Below, one piece after another: positions 61,387 to 64,000 of a stretch of DNA of 64,000 bases. The position numbers were made by a program, and so were the translations under genes. Each line of letters opens with the position of its first letter. Position 1 is the first letter of the stretch. The notes beneath the pieces were generated by a model, which was given only the letters and a program-made list of their open reading frames with translations, did no database searches and had not been told where the DNA came from. This stretch comes from Piscicola geometra (taxonomy: Eukaryota; Annelida; Clitellata; Hirudinida; Piscicolidae), in the NCBI GenBank assembly GCA_943735955.1, contig OX030955.1, positions 14,782,083 through 14,846,082 of the forward strand. The letters are read 5' to 3'.

Positions 61387-63610
61387 TGTGAACATTCTAT
61401 ATGGGCCTATATGGGTCCCATATGGGCTAAATGGGCTAAGGGTAATCAATATGGGTCCTATATGGGTCCTATATGGGCTTCGTGGGCTAGAGATTATCTA
61501 TATGGGCCCTATATGGGTCCTATATGGGCTAAATGGGCTTTAAAAAAGAATAAAATTTAACGTGTTTTTAAAGAAAACCCTATTTGGGAAGTATATGGGT
61601 CCTAAATGGGCTGAATGAGCTTTGAATAATAATAAAAGTTAAAGTGTTTTTATGGAAAACCTATATGGGTCCTATATGGGTCCTATATGGGCTAAATGGG
61701 CTTTAAAAAAAATAATGATTCTAAGTGTTTTCAAAGAAAACCTATTTGGGAAGTATATGGGTCCTATATGGGCTAAATGGGCTTTGAATAACAATAAAAA
61801 TTAAAGTGTTTTCATGGAAAGCCTATGTGGGTCCTATATGGGTCCTATATGGGCTAAATGGTTTTTGAATAATAAAAAAAGTTCAAGTGTTTTCAAGGAA
61901 AGCCTATGTGGGTCCTATATGGGTCCTATATGGGCTAAATGGGTTTTGAATAATAAAAAAAAGTTTAAGTGTTTTTATGGAAAGCCTATGTGGGTCCTAT
62001 ATGGGTCCTATATAGGCTAAATGGGCTTTGAATAATAAAAAAAGTTCAAGTGTTTTCAAGGAAAGCCTATGTGGGTCCTATATGGGTCCTATATGGGCTA
62101 AATGGGCTTTGAATAATGAAAAAAGTTGTAGTGTTTTCATGGAAAGCCTATGTGGGTCCTATATGGGTCCTATATGGGCTAAATGGGCTTTGAATAATGA
62201 AAAAAGTTGAAGTGTTTTCATGGAAAGCCTATGTGGGTCCTATATGGGCTAAATGGGTTTTGAATAATAAAAAAAGTTCAAGTGTTTTCAAGGAAAGCCT
62301 ATGTGGGTCCTATATGGGTCCTATATGGGCTAAATGGGCTTTGAATAATAAAAAAAAGTTTAAGTGTTTTTATGGAAAGCCTATGTGGGTCCTATATGGG
62401 TCCTATATAGGCTAAATGGGCTTTGAATAATAAAAAATGTTTAAGTGTTTTCATGGAAAGCCTATGTGGGTCCTATATGGGTCCTATATGGGCTAAATGG
62501 GTTTTGAATAATAAAAAAAGTTTAAGTGTTTTCAAGGAAAGCCTATGTGGGTCCTATATGGGTCCTATATGGGCTAAATGGGCTTTGAATAATGAAAAAA
62601 GTTGAAGTGTTTTCATGGAAAGCCTATGTGGGTCCTATATGGGCTAAATGGGCTTTAAAAAATAAAAATGCTTAGTGTTTTCAAGGAAAGCCTATGTGGG
62701 TCCTATATGGGTCCTATATGGGCTCAATGGACTTTGAATTAGTGTAACATATGGCCATGGTTTTTGTAAAATACTTTTAATTTTTTTATTTTAGTCATTT
62801 GAATTTATTATCTCTTTTATTTTAGAAATGTTATCTTCTGTTGTAATTATTTAAAAAGTATTTGTCTATAAAAGTCATTTTGGTTTCTTATTAAAGTTGT
62901 TAAAAAAATTCTCATTATTAAATATTAATATTAAAAAATTTAAAGCTATGCAAATAATTATTCAATAGTTCAACAAACTTTTCGAAACCCCACAAGTTGT
63001 AATCAATGTATTCAATATCTATATAAGATACCAGCCATTTTTATTAATATATGTAATGACAAAAAAGAGCCGGTTAGCCCTCCCCTTTACCAGAACAAAT
63101 GAAACCATGGTATATAATTCATCAATAAGTTATTCGCAACTCCAACATACAGAAGAGAAATCAAAGTACACGTTTCCAAATTAGAAAAGCAAGCCAAGCA
63201 AAATTCAAAAAAAAATAATCTTGAAGAATCCGATTAATTACATTTTTTATATTTGGACTATTTTTCTTACATCTTTAAATTTATGTTTGGCAGAAATATT
63301 TTAATTGCTTTTTATAAAAATAAATAATTTATCAATCAATCATGTGTTGCCCATATAGCCCATATGGGACCCACTTAATTTGGTGTAGCATTTTGACATG
63401 GGTCCCATATGGGCTGCCCACATAGGGCCTATATGGGCTGCCCATATAGGGCCCATATGGGCTGTCCATATAGGGCCCATATGGGCTGCCCATATAGGGC
63501 CCATATAGTTGCCCATATAGCCCATATGGGACCCACGTAAATCGGTGTAGCATTTTGACATGGGTCCCATATGGGCTGCCCATATAGGTCCCATATAGAA
63601 TTTTCACAGG
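61387..63610. mobile_element. Inverted-repeat element filled with TATATGGG satellite
   Basis: The left end is CCCTGTGAACATTCTATATG; the right end, reversed, is CCCTGTGAAAATTCTATATG. The left interior (61400-62745) is ~81-bp repeats rich in GGGTCCTATATGGG. The right interior (63345-63605) carries the inverted motif GCCCATATAGGGCC. The middle (62745-63340) is AT-rich. No transposase. Confidence 0.7.
61400..62745. repeat. About 81-bp satellite with TATATGGGTCC/GGGCTAAATGGG
   Basis: About 15 units, each GGAAAGCCTATGTGGGTCCT + ATATGGGTCCTATATGGGCT + AAATGGGCTTTGAATAATAA + an AGTTCAAGTGTTTTCA-type spacer. Open frames here are artefacts. Confidence 0.95.
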
Positions 63611-63611
63611 G

Positions 63612-63654
63612 AATGTACCGTAGGTTGCAAGTAAGTATCGACGATACTTACTTG
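63612..63654. repeat. 43-bp near-perfect palindrome
   Basis: Arms GTAGGTTGCAAGTAAGTATC+G and their exact reverse complement flank a single base. The arm also occurs alone at 57381. Confidence 0.9.
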
Positions 63655-63738
63655 CAACCTACTTAGTATCGTATATGTACCATTCAAAACTAATATTTGA
63701 CCTAAGATAAATGCATAAAAAATAATGCGTATATACTA

Positions 63739-64000
63739 GAGCTGTTCCACGACAAAAAAACTTATTCGCCGTTAATCGTAAGATTTAAAACTTTACCATT
63801 TAAAAACTTAAGTTAATAGAACTATTGAAGTTTCATCAGAACTTAATTATACAAGTAATCCTTATTTTAAAAACCAAAAATGAATGCATAAATGATCAAA
63901 AATTTAAAGATTACAAATATAATTTTAACAAGATACTCAAACAAACAAGCTTGTCTACATTAGTTGGATCTAAGGAACTTTTTTCTTGCTAACTATGTGC
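63739..64000 (-). mobile_element. hAT (AGCTGTTCCACGA family), cut by window end
   Basis: It starts AGAGCTGTTCCACGA. On the minus strand the remnant includes AAGAAAAAAGTTCCTTAGAT, the SKK..LDPTNV segment. It continues beyond base 64000. Confidence 0.78.

Noticed and set aside
61814..62605. Repeated small ORFs reading ESLCGSYMGPIWAKW
   Set aside because: They follow the ~81-bp satellite and change with every indel in it; no start context or codon signal.

Overview
The window is nuclear DNA of an animal, probably an invertebrate; the species cannot be named from the sequence. Genes are split into short exons with GT/AG introns, the background is AT-rich, and most of the rest is interspersed repeats (hAT, Merlin, L2-like and RTE-like LINEs, two tRNA-derived SINEs, one LTR element) plus a very large amount of micro- and minisatellite.  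Three host genes are supported, each rebuilt exon by exon with every junction checked for reading phase. (1) Minus strand, 10630 to 3471: glutamine:fructose-6-phosphate amidotransferase (GFAT/GFPT), ten exons, about 515 residues, starting with a 7-nt exon; its C-terminal end lies beyond base 1. (2) Plus strand, 24601 to 36651: an atypical E2F (E2F7/8 type) with two DNA-binding domains, ten exons. (3) Minus strand, about 57372 to 37419: an IRAG/LRMP (MRVI1)-family gene with coiled coil and C-terminal tail anchor. The E2F and IRAG-like genes converge, with stop codons about 0.77 kb apart.  Between GFAT and E2F lie a 3.7-kb LTR retrotransposon (11094-14757) whose polymerase/integrase part is absent and replaced in frame by an unrelated reading frame, a nearly intact L2-like LINE (18640-22200), a FLYWCH-type fragment and a hAT copy with a perfect 8-bp duplication. 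From 38 to 64 kb, inside and beyond the IRAG-like gene, are SINEs, hAT fragments, a Merlin element, an uncharacterised conserved transposon-type ORF and a terminal-inverted-repeat element filled with TATATGGG satellite.  The most striking large-scale pattern is that tandem arrays sit directly on the splice sites of all three genes: GT-rich arrays begin within a few bases of donors, and CA/CCA/CTCT-rich arrays end at acceptors. In at least two cases the repeat unit contains the splice-site sequence itself.
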